64,000 bases of DNA, from the NCBI RefSeq assembly GCF_024763615.1, contig NC_077222.1, positions 84,134,001 to 84,198,000 on the forward strand, written 5' to 3'. The position numbers and the translations under genes were made by a program. Within the stretch, counting starts at the first letter, position 1. Every line of letters starts with the position of its first letter. Under the pieces are notes generated by a model. That model saw nothing but the letters and a program-made list of their open reading frames with translations. It was not told the origin of the DNA and did no database searches. This document shows, in pieces, positions 13,301 through 25,126 of the stretch. The stretch comes from Phlebotomus papatasi. Its lineage: Eukaryota > Arthropoda > Insecta > Diptera > Psychodidae.

Positions 13301-13400
13301 CAGCTCAGTCACAAATTTCAAAAACACGTCTCCACACCATTTATTCAATGCTAGCATAGAAGAAAGATAGCGATATTACAGTACCCAAGCACCACCAACT
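10300..13400. other. Non-repetitive, pyrimidine-rich island
   Basis: About 3 kb free of the transposon families that fill neighbouring intron. Pyrimidine-rich on the + strand, with purine-rich and CAG/GCA-rich patches at 11.4-11.9 and 12.9-13.0 kb. A TGACGTCA palindrome lies at 12222-12229 and a CT/ATT/CAT simple-repeat run at 12521-12620. Open frames of 101 and 136 codons (10775-11080, 11361-11771) have low-complexity composition and no domains. A regulatory role is inference. Confidence 0.4.
12521..12620. repeat. Compound simple repeat (CT)n, (ATT)n, (CAT)n
   Basis: A CT run, then an ATT run and then a CAT run within 100 bp. On the transcribed strand the first part reads GAGAGAG, which could bind GAGA factor; that is inference. 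Confidence 0.8.
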
Positions 13401-13919
13401 GAATCGAATGGTGGAACATTGGAGCTCAAAGTTGGAGAGATAGAGATTGTATATATGAAAATACCAGAGATACAAATTTACAAAATGCAATATACGAAGC
13501 GAATAATATTATTTTCAAGTAAAAATTAGTTTTTTTTTCTTTCATTTTTGTTTAATCCTAGCACGGTACTGTTAGTGCAAATTTTCATTGATTACGTTTT
13601 TCAATTTAGTTGGATGATATTATCAGAACATCTTTAATATTTCTCTATGTTAAAAGAATTTTAAAAAAATGAATATTTATAGTTTTTGTAGAAATGATTA
13701 ATATAGATTTAAAATATTGTTGATTACACTTCATAGATCACTAAGTTCGGACATAATACTTGGATTTATAACATAATCAACTGCCATGTGCGTGTTATGC
13801 ACAGAAGCTATCTCTATTGAGAGTGGTGCGACATTCATAAAAGAAAACATGTTTAATTACTTTTAATTGACACTTTTATCATACTCTTTATTTTTATTCT
13901 GACATTCGTTCTTCTCCAA
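13401..13919. other. Intronic DNA, nothing recognised
   Basis: AT-rich sequence with no open frame of note and no repeat shared with other parts of the window. Confidence 0.45.
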
Positions 13920-13950
13920 TATATACATATACATACATATATGTATATAT
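13920..13950. repeat. TA/CATA microsatellite
   Basis: Short alternating TATA/CATA run. Confidence 0.75.
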
Positions 13951-15560
13951 CAAATTGATTTCACTTAATGGATGTGCAAAATCATAGATTATCACAAAAA
14001 TTCTTTTAAGCACTTGTCAAGTATAGTGCAAAAAATGTCAGAAATAGGGACATATTGTGAGATACTGTAACATTTGATATTTACTTTCTTCTGTGCTTGC
14101 TATTGTTAAAAAGGGATCAACTTCTCTTTCATTATGCACTCTTCCAAACACTGTCAGTCCATTTAAATTCAATCATGTGCTCTCTTCCCATCCTCTTCTC
14201 ATTTTCAATGCTCTTGAAAATGCATTTTTGATGCCGCCAACTCGACTAGAGGTATACACACTTCTCTGTATATACATATATATATATATACATATTTTAA
14301 ATCCCATCCAATGTTTGTTTCTTCTCACATAAATCACACATAACTGCTGCCAACAATTAATGGAGGGATTCCCTAGCAATTTCACAGCTGAACAAGTTTA
14401 TTTCGTATGTATGCCACTAAACCGCATCGTTCAATGGAATTTGGATGACGTCAACTGTTCTATTTTGTCTCTTTTTTTCTACCTCTTCTTCTCTACTCCT
14501 TCCCTCGCCTCTTTTTTTTTGCTTCCCTTCCGCAATCACTTTCTGTTCATCTCTGGTATTCCACATCATTTCATTCCCATCTATCTAAGCCATGACCTCT
14601 TACTTAATATCAATAACAATATATCTATATAGCAAAACATTTGACAGTTGCGTTAAAAAAAATACAATTATTACCAACCATCTAATTTCTCACTTTCAAT
14701 ATCACATTACTAATTGCAAATTGTTAATTGAAAAAGTGCACAGTCCGAAGAAGCACGCGAATGCCACGACAAATTTCATTCATTCATTTAAAATTATATG
14801 GTCATCACACCAAATACATAATACCGGAGGGAAAATTCATCGTAACGTCAGAAGAATGTGCACATAGCATATTTCTCATATAGGGATTTTTTCTTCCTAA
14901 CCTTTTCTTCTCTCTGTCTTTTTCATTCTTTCCCTTTAAGCCTTTAAGCATATACCACAAATAATATAAGCATACACATAGTATGGTGTAGTCTCTATAA
15001 GCTTGCTAAACTAGTAATTAGTAATTATTCTCAGCTGTTCAACTTCCCTCACAATGATTTCCCCGGCGAATGTGAGGAAACATGTTCCCTGACTGTGCCA
15101 CATTTATAATGCTAACCATAGTTGAGCATCAACAACACACAACCAGAGCAAGTGAATGTGTCGTGATCCGAATAATTAATTACTAAAATGTCAAATTGAC
15201 GTTTTGCTCTAAACTTTCCATATCAAACTGGGTGGATGAAACGAGACATGATTCTGCCACTGTAGCCCAATCTAGTTGAGTGCATCAAGATGATGTCTCA
15301 TGATAAATCCTGAGTATACGATATTGAGATGAGGGTATGAGATTTGTATCATGCCAATAAAATGGAATTTTGGGTATAGGTCACAGACTACCAATATTAT
15401 GAATAGGTCACTGAAATACTATATTTTCCGTAGTATAGGTCAATAAAAGTCCTTCATTTCTCAGTGTATAACTTAAAAATATTTACTATTTGACTAAAAG
15501 AGATATGTAAGAAGTTCCATATAGTACATTTGATACAGTAAAATTTTTTGATTAGGTATC
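13951..15560. other. Intronic DNA with a TA microsatellite
   Basis: Contains a (TA)n-type run at 14269-14295 and a pyrimidine-rich patch near 14460-14600. A TGACGTCA-like site occurs near 14447. No gene or transposon end was identified. Confidence 0.4.
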
Positions 15561-15613
15561 TAGTCCTGACACGGTTGATGATTTATCGATATCGTTCAAA
15601 GTATGTATATCAT

Positions 15614-15739
15614 CGGTTGTATCGATCGTTGTCGTATCTGCAATTTTTTTGTGTCAGCATTTCACGCAAGATTGTATCGTAGTTTGCACCAAATGTAGAC
15701 ACAAAACAAATGCAGATACGACAACAAAGGATGCAACCG
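15614..15739. repeat. Inverted repeat, ~42-bp arms
   Basis: Arms at 15614-15655 and 15698-15739 read 'cggttgtatc...tgtcgtatctgca' and its inverse 'tgcagatacgacaac...gatgcaaccg', with mismatches. The surrounding ~200 bp (from 'cctgacacggttgatg' to 'ttgtcggtgcc') may be a small MITE; no target duplication could be assigned. Confidence 0.6.
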
Positions 15740-15984
15740 ACAATATCTGTTGTCGGTGCCATTGATTGAAAAATTCTTAGGAGAATGTTGATAAATTACG
15801 TGCATTAGTTAAAAACAAAGTTGAGCTATCATTTTAATATTTCAGAATCGACTGAAAAAAGTTAGCATGTCACTCTTGACAGTCCACAACTGTCTCGAAG
15901 CCCTCAATACAATAGATCTGATTGACTTTGCCTTCTGAGAGTTATTTTGCCCCCCTCCCTGGTGTTCGTAAAGTTTTCTGTAAT

Positions 15985-16130
15985 TCCACTATTTAATGAT
16001 GGTCTTCGCAATTTCGATCTACCATGTTCGATCAGTGAAGACCCTCCTAAAGTGCAAGAATTAAAGAAAAGCTTTTGAATAGCACGGGTGCTGCACAAAG
16101 TAACCCCCGGAGGGTAAAATCACCGGCAAG
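15985..16130. repeat. Dispersed repeat M, copy 2
   Basis: Diverged partner of 7032-7140, ending in the same 'aaaatcaccgg'. Function and class unknown. Confidence 0.5.
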
Positions 16131-16159
16131 TCTGGTATCAGACAATTTTGGTTATTTTA

Positions 16160-16224
16160 CAAAATCTATTAGTTCATATGACATTGAAGACATTAGGCTA
16201 AACCTTAGGTCTGAAGCTTGTTTA
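16160..16224. mobile_element. Family D end fragment
   Basis: Only the 'ggctaaaccttaggtctgaagcttgt' terminus of family D is left, directly against the TA flank of the following family A copy, which probably inserted at its edge. Confidence 0.5.
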
Positions 16225-16226
16225 TA

Positions 16227-16477
16227 CACTGAGATAAATCCGAAAAAGTTATAATAACATTCCGAAAATGTTAATTTTACCCTTCAGTATTGATCCAAAA
16301 TTGGTGTAAATACTACCCTTTATAGGTGTATTAGGGGTTAAACTCACCCTTTTCATGTTAATTTTACCCATAAAAAGGTGTAAAATTAACATTAAAAAAT
16401 GTTGATATATTTTTACACCTAAAAAGTGTTAAAGTTATGAGGAAAAAAAGTTAATCGCACCCTCTTTTTTCTCAGTG
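16227..16477 (-). mobile_element. Family A MITE, copy 2
   Basis: Inverse-orientation copy of 251 bp, starting CACTGAGATAAATCCG and ending TTTTTTCTCAGTG. The left flank is TA; the right flank is AA, so the duplication has mutated on one side. Confidence 0.85.
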
Positions 16478-16911
16478 AAGATTCTGTGGTTTGAGGCACT
16501 GGTAAAACTAAAAGGATCATATTGATCCAAATTTGATCCTTTTGCAAAGGATGGATCAAATTTCACACCTTACTTTACATTTATCATAATAGAAAATGTT
16601 TTATCATAAACTTATTACTCAAAACATATTTCTCTCATCAGAGTGAACACCACAGATAACTTTTCATTGTTTTTATTCATTTATTATTTAGATAAAAAGT
16701 GATACTTTTCAAATGATCCTTGATGATTCATTTATTTTTACCAGTGCAGTGGCTGAGGGTGAGACCCCACCAAGTCAAATCGGACTCAAACTTTTTTAAA
16801 AATACCGTATGACATGTATTTCTGATTTCCTCCTTATAGATCTTTGTTATTCTTTCTGTATGTTTAAATGAAATCTTCTTTACTCAAATTACAGAGGGTA
16901 CCGGATTAGTG

Positions 16912-17158
16912 TATATTTTCGGGACCGAAAGAAAGCCGTGCGGAATGGATTTATGTACCCCGAAAATTTGCATCCTTGCAAAAGACTTTTTGAAATATAT
17001 TACATAAACGTCACAGAATATGCAAAAGATTTTAGGCGTCAATTTTCAATATTAACTGTTCATTAGAAATGTTCTCCAAATTTACCAGATATGCGTACCA
17101 AATATACGTAATTGTGTTTGAATAATACCGTCAATAAATAATCCCGGGGTTTACTGTA
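16912..17158. mobile_element. Degenerate copy of the 7607-8048 element
   Basis: Shares 'ttcgggaccgaaa', 'cg(c)g(g)aatgg' and 'aaatttgcat' in order and ends near 'aatcccggggttta'. The left terminus is largely lost. Confidence 0.45.
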
Positions 17159-17320
17159 TAACAATTTTACAAGTGTTGATAAGCGAGTGGTAAGTATGAT
17201 GAGAGTAACCTTAGTTACAATAATAGTAAGTCTTAATATTAAGAAATTCTTTACTTTCATCTCAAATAAAATTTCAATTTGAATACAAAAAAAGATACAT
17301 GTAGCTGCAAACTATTTATA

Positions 17321-17574
17321 AACTGTGAAAAAAATGGGGGTTCGATTAACTTATTTTCCTCATAACTTTAACACTTTTTAGGTGTAAAAATATATCAACA
17401 TTTTTTAATGTTAATTTTACACCTTTTAAGGATAAAAAAAAACATGAAAAAGGGTAACTTTAACCCCTAATACACCTACAAAGCATAATATTTACACCGA
17501 TTTCGGATCAATACTGCAGGGTAAAATTAACATTTCCGGAATGTTATTTTAACTTTTTCGGATTTCTCTCAGTG
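17321..17574 (+). mobile_element. Family A MITE, copy 3
   Basis: 254 bp between TA dinucleotides (17319-17320, 17575-17576). The start has drifted to AACTGTGAAAAAAAT; the end is TTTCTCTCAGTG. Confidence 0.85.
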
Positions 17575-17804
17575 TAGGTGTTTAAGTTTATGATGCAGCC
17601 ATTGTGTTTGGATTCTGTTTATATCAAGATCCTAATTCTTATCTGCTTTCCGATTCAATCCAGAATTTGAGTAACTCAGTCTAGTGATCTAAACGTCTTT
17701 AAGGTCTACTGTTTAGTTTACTATCCAGGATTAAAACCGTTTTCCCTGGCTTTCTTTGCTTTTGTTGATCTTCTATCTATATTCAAACTTTCTGTAATAG
17801 GCGA

Positions 17805-17870
17805 ACCAGTGATAGACCCAGATAAGCTTATGGTAGCTCAGATTCTAACATGAAACCTTGGAGTGTTCTT
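17805..17870 (+). mobile_element. Family F fragment
   Basis: About 65 bp matching the outer end of the fold-back element at 28563: 'ccagtgatagacccagataagcttatggtag'-type sequence (18 of its blocks conserved in order), then it diverges. Confidence 0.5.
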
Positions 17871-18500
17871 ACGATTAGAAATTAATGCAAATTTCATTGG
17901 GATTTAAATTTTAATGTTAAAAAATACACACACAGGCGGAAAAAAATTTCTCAAATCAAAATGTTGTCGTTTTTAGATAGATTATTTACATGTAAGTATA
18001 ATCTGACAAATAATCTTCATAAAAAAATGCCATATCAGATAATACAGACCAAGTATTAGAATTTTCTTGCGTTTAAGATAAAACAAATTTAACTCGTGAT
18101 ATTGTGAAATTGAAAATTTAGCCCTTTAGTTATTTTAAGAATATTCTATCTTCATATTCAGTTGTATAATTTAAATTTTCAAATGATACAGTTAGATTAG
18201 AAGATAGTTTGTGATACTAAGGCCCTATGATAGGAGTATATAAATTAATATGATAAAGCGTGCACTATACAGTGTAATAGAAAGTATATAAGTGTAAAAC
18301 TCACCCAGTGATGTGACATATAGTGACTGTTGTGATTGATACTCACCTGAAATGGAATTAGTGAAGAAATAGAGATAAGCAAGGCGAATTAAAAAAAAAA
18401 GGAAATGGAATGCAAAACAAATTATATACAATGTGGCAGTAAAATAGCAATGTATATACAAGATGGTAAACAAATGAAAAGCATTATGTAATAGGTTAGG
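17871..18500. other. Intronic DNA, nothing recognised
   Basis: AT-rich and non-coding by eye. The minus-strand frame 18225-18473 (82 codons) is hydrophobic but no longer than expected by chance. Confidence 0.45.
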
Positions 18501-18930
18501 TCAGTGACTCAAAATGATGACCTTGGCTTTCATACCACCCAACAACCACCCTCTCTTCGGGTCGTCGCGCATTTCTCCCTGAAAACGACCGAAAACCCTG
18601 AAAGAGCCGCACCCCAAACCATTATGCCACCCACTTTCCCATTCCCAGCATTCACTCCCGTCTGTCTCACTCTCTTCCACCCACACTCTCTACTATTCAT
18701 CCACAAAAGCATTGAAAGCTCATCCCTTTCCATTCCATTACCTACACTTTTCCCGCATGTTTTTCTTCTATACACTTTTGCCGTCGCTCTCGATGTCACA
18801 TTCAGTCACACACAATTTTCTCCTTTTTTTTTCTACCACAAAACAATTTCTAGGTATGTAAAACACGTGAGTCACAGTCAATCCACGTGCCTCCTGCATT
18901 TATTTCATACTCCTTGCTCCATTGACGTTA
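18501..18930. other. Pyrimidine-rich island
   Basis: Compositionally distinct, C- and T-rich on the + strand and apparently single copy. A 169-codon + frame (18504-19013) and an 89-codon minus frame overlap here. Both lack domains and are rich in P, S, T, H and F, or W, G and R, respectively, as pyrimidine-rich DNA dictates. I do not call either a gene. Confidence 0.4.
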
Positions 18931-19857
18931 TAACAAAAGTAACAAAACCTAACCGAGTACCTGGCTTTATTCGCTTATATCTTGCACATATAATAATAAT
19001 GTTAAGTTACTGAAAGTATAGCTAAAATCCAAACCAATGTTCAGTCACACTTTTGTGTAATTTTAACTTTCGTTTGTAATAAAAATCGCGAATTAACTAG
19101 CCTCATATTGCAAGATAGACATTCAAATAATAAGTACACAGGGACATTGAATCTTAAAACGGTTTTCTCAGAACTTGTAATCTAAAGTTAGATTGGTTCA
19201 AAATCATTCCACAGAAAAAAATACTTTGTAATATTGTTCGTAAATATTTGCGAATTCCCACTGGGGACTTAGGAAATACTCGTAAACCGTAAACCGTACA
19301 CTGTTCTAAAACATTTTTCGATCTAATTTTCTGTATAAAATATTATGCATTTTATTATTATCCTAGTGCACAATTGTTATAACCTTATTCATATGTCACT
19401 TATCCCAAAATAGCATAAAATTCAAAAGACTGTATTAAAAAAAATAACCAGTTTATTTACAACTGATTTATTATGTTGGTTTAGTTAAAATCGGAATTTG
19501 TGATCCTGCAAGTTAAGTAGTCTTCCAATTAGAGGCCCGTGTCGTAAGGTTTTACATTACCAAACAACAAACAATTGCAGTTACTTTCATAAAAATCTAA
19601 TAGATCTATTGCCTTTATTATACTAAAGTAAAAATTATCCCACAAATTTTGTTCTTTAAGAAATTAGAACAAAGAAAAGCCAATATGGATATAAACCTTT
19701 GGTCTGAAGACTTTAGGGAAGATCGGGGCAGATTAAACAGTGAGATGTTACAGTTTGCCATAGAAGGAATATTGAGGAAACATTCGAAGTTAACATCTTC
19801 CTTCCTATTTACTGAAATACTTATCAATTTGATACAGACATTTTTCCACAAATTATA
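18931..19857. other. Intronic DNA, nothing recognised
   Basis: AT-rich. Overlapping frames at 19618-19881 on both strands show no recognisable family. Confidence 0.45.
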
Positions 19858-20768
19858 GGGGAGACTGGGGCAAAAAGTCACAAAACAGATATTTTATTTT
19901 TTGTAAGCTACTTGAGCGCTTCAAAAATTTCTAATTAGCGCAGTTTTATAGGAAATTTTCCGCTCTACAATTTTGTGAAAGTAGTTTTCCTTTGTTTTGT
20001 AAGGAAATACGTTTATCGAGCCAATTTCTAAAAGGCAATTTTGTGACCATTCTCAAAAATGCTGGGGCAAATAGTACCAGACATTGGGTATTATCATATT
20101 TTGATTCCTTTCATTACAGGCTTCCGTAAATTTGAAAAAATACCCAGAGAACATATTTTTATAGAAAATTTATTCACCTATACCTTTGTAAAACAGCGTT
20201 TTCTCTGCGAGAAAAGTGAGAAAACGAGAAAAGCGCTTTTCAAGCTATTTTAGAAAAAAAAACACAAAAGACTGCAAATCGTTTGACCAATGCAAACAAC
20301 AAGCTGCGAGACATGATAATAATGTTTCTTTTCGCCGTGGACAATAGAAATTGCTTCGCTTTTTTGTTATTTTTTGCTATATACCTTTTGTTACTTTTTA
20401 CCCCGAGTGGCCATTTTTAATAAAAGGATTTCTGGAGAAAAGAACCTTTGTGAAATTCTAAAATAGAGAGCGAATTCGTATTCAAAAAATCCAAATTATG
20501 TAGAAAATATTCACCAGTGCATCAATTTTGGAAAATAAGTAGGTAATAATGATTATCTTCTGCAAAGAAAATATTTTAAAAATAGGGCTAAAAATTTCGA
20601 TATTTTTTATTCTCTAAATTCCTTGTTCGAATTCTAAAAAACTTACGATATTGAAGAAGGTCTATGGAGGCTATCTATAGAAAAAAAAATTGAGCCGCTA
20701 TCTTTTTTACCTTGGAAGATATTGAATTTTGAATTTTTCGATTTGTGACTTTTTGCCCCAGTCTCCCC
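19858..20768. mobile_element. Family H element, perfect 27-bp TIRs
   Basis: 911 bp bounded by TA. The first 27 bases begin GGGGAGACTGGGGCAAAAAG and continue TCACAAA; the last 27 are their exact inverse. No transposase remnant was recognised inside; the 64-codon frame 20059-20253 has no known motif. TA duplication and G-rich TIRs fit a non-autonomous Tc1/mariner/pogo-type element. A larger element with related termini spans 48559-53098. Confidence 0.85.
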
Positions 20769-21430
20769 TACGTAATGAAAAGGACATTTGTTGGCTAATT
20801 CTGTCCTACTCTCCCCACACCTAAGCTAACTAAGCCACCACGCTGAGGAACTTACATTTTAAGTTCAATAAGGTTCCAAGAGAAAAATTTGAAGATTTCT
20901 CTTTTTCTTCTATTCAGAGTTTAAATAAAATTGTAATATATTTTTTCTGTTTCTAAGTAATGAAATTCACTGGAATCTCATTTTTTCCCAAATTCTTAAA
21001 TTAGAATTATCATGGATTTATTATAACTTTATAACTGCTTTTAAGACTTATTCAATATTGTGTTCTTTTTCATGTCAATCATTGACTCGTTTTTAATTAA
21101 ATTCTCAACGCAGTTCTCATAAAATTGCACAACAAAAGCCTATACCTACACATACACCCACAACATCCTACATCCCCTATTTATCACACAATTTTCCCAT
21201 TGACGGTACGATGAAGACGAGGAAATCAATGGTGAGAGAATGATGGAAAAGTGCTTCTGATGAGATGTAGGGGATGGTAGAATTCAATTAAAATTGCTCG
21301 TAAAAACAGTTAATTGTATTTCTTTCTCTTGTCACACTCATTTTTCTACCTTATTCATGTGCTCTATACTATAATGGCTTTTCAACCTTTTAGGTTTTTG
21401 GCGACGGTAAACACATATTATATTACTATA
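20769..21430. other. Intronic DNA, nothing recognised
   Basis: AT-rich sequence between two transposons. 'ctgtcctactctccccaca' near 20803-20820 faintly echoes a family H terminus. Confidence 0.4.
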
Positions 21431-23913
21431 CTCAGAAAAAAAGAATTGTCAAAAGATTTGTAGATTTGGAGGTAAATTTGTAACCTTACAAACTTTGGAG
21501 TTAATAGTTTGTAGTTTTACAGCCGAATTTGTAATTGGGCACTATTACAAAATAAATTTGTTGAGCTACAAACTTTGGAGTTAAAAGTTTGTAACTCATT
21601 CGTTTTACAAACAAAAGTTTGTTCAGCTACAAACTTTGGAGGTAAAGGGCTGTAACTATAAATATTTCATTTTTAATGTTCTTATTGGATTTGAACCGAT
21701 AAGTAGTAGCATTGAAAACTGAATTAATTTTTTTAAATTTTAGTTATTATATATACATATACCTGTGATATTTCCCCTCAAGTGGATTCTTAATTTTCTT
21801 TTATTTTTAAAATAAGCAAACATTCTTTTCTTTTTTGACAGATTTATTAACCAAAATATTTTATTTAATAAGGTTAATAAGAAAAGAATACAGACTATTT
21901 AAAATGGGACTTTGCTGACTATTGGCATGGGATTTCCATATATGTATATATCAAAATTACCAAGATAACAAACACATGATATTCAAGTAAAATAAATATA
22001 TTCATCTTTTATAACAATAATTACCAAAAGTGTAATACATATTCTTTTTTTTCGACTAGTTACATATGTATATGACTATATAATTAAATTAGGGATTTTT
22101 AAGCATGCTTTAACTGACTTTGAATTTTAATTGCTTTTAATTGTAAATAGAACCATTTACAAAATGGGATATATCTTTCAGGTGACTTATAAAGTAGGTT
22201 TCGATGTTCTCTGTTAGAATTTTCTAATTTTGATCAAAATTTGTAAGACCATGACGCTGGTGGAAGTCTTTTTCAATCTGAAAACATCAATCTATAAAGT
22301 CATTTTCTTCATAATTTTGCATCAAATTGATGTCCACCTTTATGTCTGTATAGTGGCCAATTCCTTTGAGTTTCTGCGATATCTCCTCAGCAATTTGGTT
22401 ATTTGATCAACCAAGTTAGACTCCATGCTTGAAAGACTGTTTTTGAGAAATCTTCTTTATCGTAGGTGAATAAATTATTTTTCAGCTCTCCTAAATTTGG
22501 AGGGTAATTTTCGCCTGACCTCTCTTGATTTTGTCTAACAACAAACTCTGCTTCTTCTTGCTGGCTCTGGATCTTAAACTTTGGAATTACGCGCCGAGTA
22601 TTGTGGTACTTGTTAGTAAAGCTTATCACTTGAATTTCCTCACTTAAACTGTCCCATTGACTTGCAAGATAGGAACAATTTCCTTTCAGTGAAAAATTGG
22701 AAGATGAGATCTATTAGATCTTCACGCCATTTGTAATCAAGAGCTTTCCGGTTGTAGAAGAATGTTCGCAGCAAGGAGCTCTCTCTACAATCTAGCTAGG
22801 ATTTTCCAAGGTTGAAGAGATCGTGTCTCACCTGCTGCTTCCGAACCCGCATCTGCGACCTGGGACGTGGAAATTTCACGTGAAATTGAATTGGTCCCCT
22901 AATCATGATTTGATTGCACTAGGGCTTGCCACCCCTTTCTAAAACGTCATCGATCTCCGTCAGCTGGCAAGATCTTATCGATGACTCCATCCGTTAAATA
23001 AATTAGAAGCATTACAGTAATACCTCTTACTGAAAACAACAAAATCAATGAGAAATTATTAGAGGAAGACAATATTTACAAAGTGAGGTTATGTTTTGGG
23101 AAAACAGTACCGATTAAATGCGTGTACACTGCTTCAGAATTCCACTCCACACACTTGGCATGAAGCACAGCATCACTTATTGTATTATTTTCACTCATAA
23201 AAATTATTTTTGCACTGTTTTTTAAAGAAAATTCAAAGAAATTTGCAATCGCGCACACCGTAACAAAAAAAGAAGTTGCGGCCAGGCCATACTGTGAGAC
23301 GTGAGAAGTAAATGAAGTTGTATTTTGTGCGTTTACAATACGTACCTTGAAAATTACAATATTTAATTTCATGAGAGTACAGTGTTACTTTAAATAAATT
23401 TTGAATTGTTTTGTCGTTTGTGTTCTCTAATTGTCCAATCCAAGTTATATAACATTTAAACCTACAGTTTTAGGAAAAAATTGGGCAAATTCTGAAAGAA
23501 AAAAGGTACTCACAGTTGTAAACCCAGTTCACCTTTTTTTGGAATCCACTTCTCACATATACATTTTGATTAAAAAATAACACAGAAATAGCCAGTTTTT
23601 TTTAATGATGGAAGATTAAAAATAAAAATTTGAATAATAAAATAATAAATAATTTATAATAGCTACAGCTCTTTACAAATAAGTTTGTTCTGGAGCAAAA
23701 GATTTGTAAAAGAGGTGACCTACAAACCTTTAACTCCAAGGTTTGTAGCTGTACAAACCTATTTGTAATGATGCCGAAATACAAATAGGGCTGTAAAACT
23801 ACAAACCTTTTTACAAACTTTTGTATTGGAACCACATTCTACCTCCATTTGTAACTTTTTATATGGAAATTACAAAATTTGAACTCCTTTTCTACAAACT
23901 TTTTTTTTCTGAG
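21431..23913. mobile_element. 2.5-kb DNA transposon with long terminal inverted repeats
   Basis: Bounded by TA at 21429-21430 and 23914-23915. The left end starts CTCAGAAAAAAAG and the right end finishes CTTTTTTTTTCTGAG, termini resembling family A. Each end has a ~200-bp block in which 'tacaaactttggagttaa'-type units recur (21460-21660 and 23690-23905, inverted). The central ~1 kb (22.3-23.4 kb) is less AT-rich and may hold a decayed gene on the minus strand (separate entry). No DDE transposase signature could be recognised. Confidence 0.75.
22399..22900 (-). pseudogene. Possible decayed coding region inside the 2.5-kb element
   Basis: On the minus strand a 76-codon frame (22399-22629) is hydrophilic, with KFKIQSQQEEAEFVV and NLGELKNNLFTYDKEDF. 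Its frame extends upstream without a stop to about 22705. A second frame over about 22650-22760 reads LDYKWREDLIDLIFQFFTER and ends in a stop near 22646. The two would join only with a frameshift. A donor-like CAG|GTGAGA lies near 22831 on the same strand. The composition looks more protein-like than the flanks, but I do not recognise the family. It may be a transposase accessory gene or chance. Confidence 0.3.
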
Positions 23914-25126
23914 TACTTAAAATAACAATAGATAGGTTATGGTATTTTAACCGAAAGACATTAATATTTGATTTAATAAAATTTCTTGTCTTGACACTTC
24001 TCTATCTCTACTGCATTATCCGTCATTATTTATCAAAGGCAGTAATAGGATATTTAAGGATTGTTATTATTTAATTCAGTTTTCGTACCAATACACCTTT
24101 GATTTTCAAACACAGCACTTTGAATAAACTATTGAGAGATATTGATATAGATAATACGTATATAGAATAGATAATAATCAAGGGCACAATAAGTCATGAG
24201 AAATTGATTTATTGTGAATTGTATGTCTTTCGAAGAGTAACATTGGAAAATCAAGAAGAATAAATCCACCTTCAATGAAAGAAAGAATAATAATGGAGAA
24301 AAAAAATAACATCGAGATGGCACAATATAGGAGTGAAACGTAAAAATCCATTGAGAATTCACCATAGATCAACAATGAAATAAATTTTATTGTTGATTCA
24401 ATCTCAAAATCACAATGTGGAATTCGATTAAATCCATGAGTCATTGAACTTGTGCCATTATTTCCCATTGTGTTTGTTTTTATATATTTTTTCGACTTCT
24501 TATATACCACTGAATTCTGTTTATCTTTAGGCATCTTTATCGCTCATCTCTCAAAGTAGTTTAATGTGAAGTGAATATTATGCAATATAGTATATTTATG
24601 GCTATGATGTTTAAACACAATCTCATTTCTTAGCACAGTGTATACTTTATTTTTCGACACAAACTCAAGTGAATGTTAAAAAAAGCAAATGCCAGTGTGG
24701 AAAATTCACTTTATCTTACTGTTTTGTCTTAATTTTTTTTTGCCATTTCTTTTACAAATTTTCTAGACTTCTGCACCTGAGAAATTTCCAATTATCACGT
24801 GTCTATCGCGCTACAGCTGTTCCGAAGATCATTTCTTCTTTCTCAAAGGGAAATGTGCTTTTCGAGACTTTTTCGAAAACTGTTTTTTTTACTTTTCAAA
24901 AATAGAGGAAATCATTGAGAGGCATAGGATAATCTGTTATTTTTATTCTTATTTTGTTACTGACTCTGGTCGTAAATGAACGAAATATTCAGCTCACATA
25001 ATTTTTATAGGTTATTTGTCCTAAATCGCAGACCATTTTTTTTACACTAAAGATAAAATTCTTTTCAATTTTTTTTTACAAAAAGCTGGTTTTGAGAAGA
25101 AAAACTTTCAAACGGTTTAAAAAATA
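23914..25126. other. Intronic DNA, nothing recognised
   Basis: AT-rich. A 118-codon minus frame (24178-24534) contains hydrophobic stretches, but about one such frame is expected by chance in 64 kb of this composition, and no motif was recognised. Confidence 0.4.

Noticed and set aside
18504..19013. 169-codon open frame
   Set aside because: Same pyrimidine-rich character, opposite-strand frames also open, no recognisable motif.
24178..24534. 118-codon minus-strand frame with hydrophobic segments
   Set aside because: About one frame this long is expected by chance in 64 kb at this base composition; no motif or splice support.
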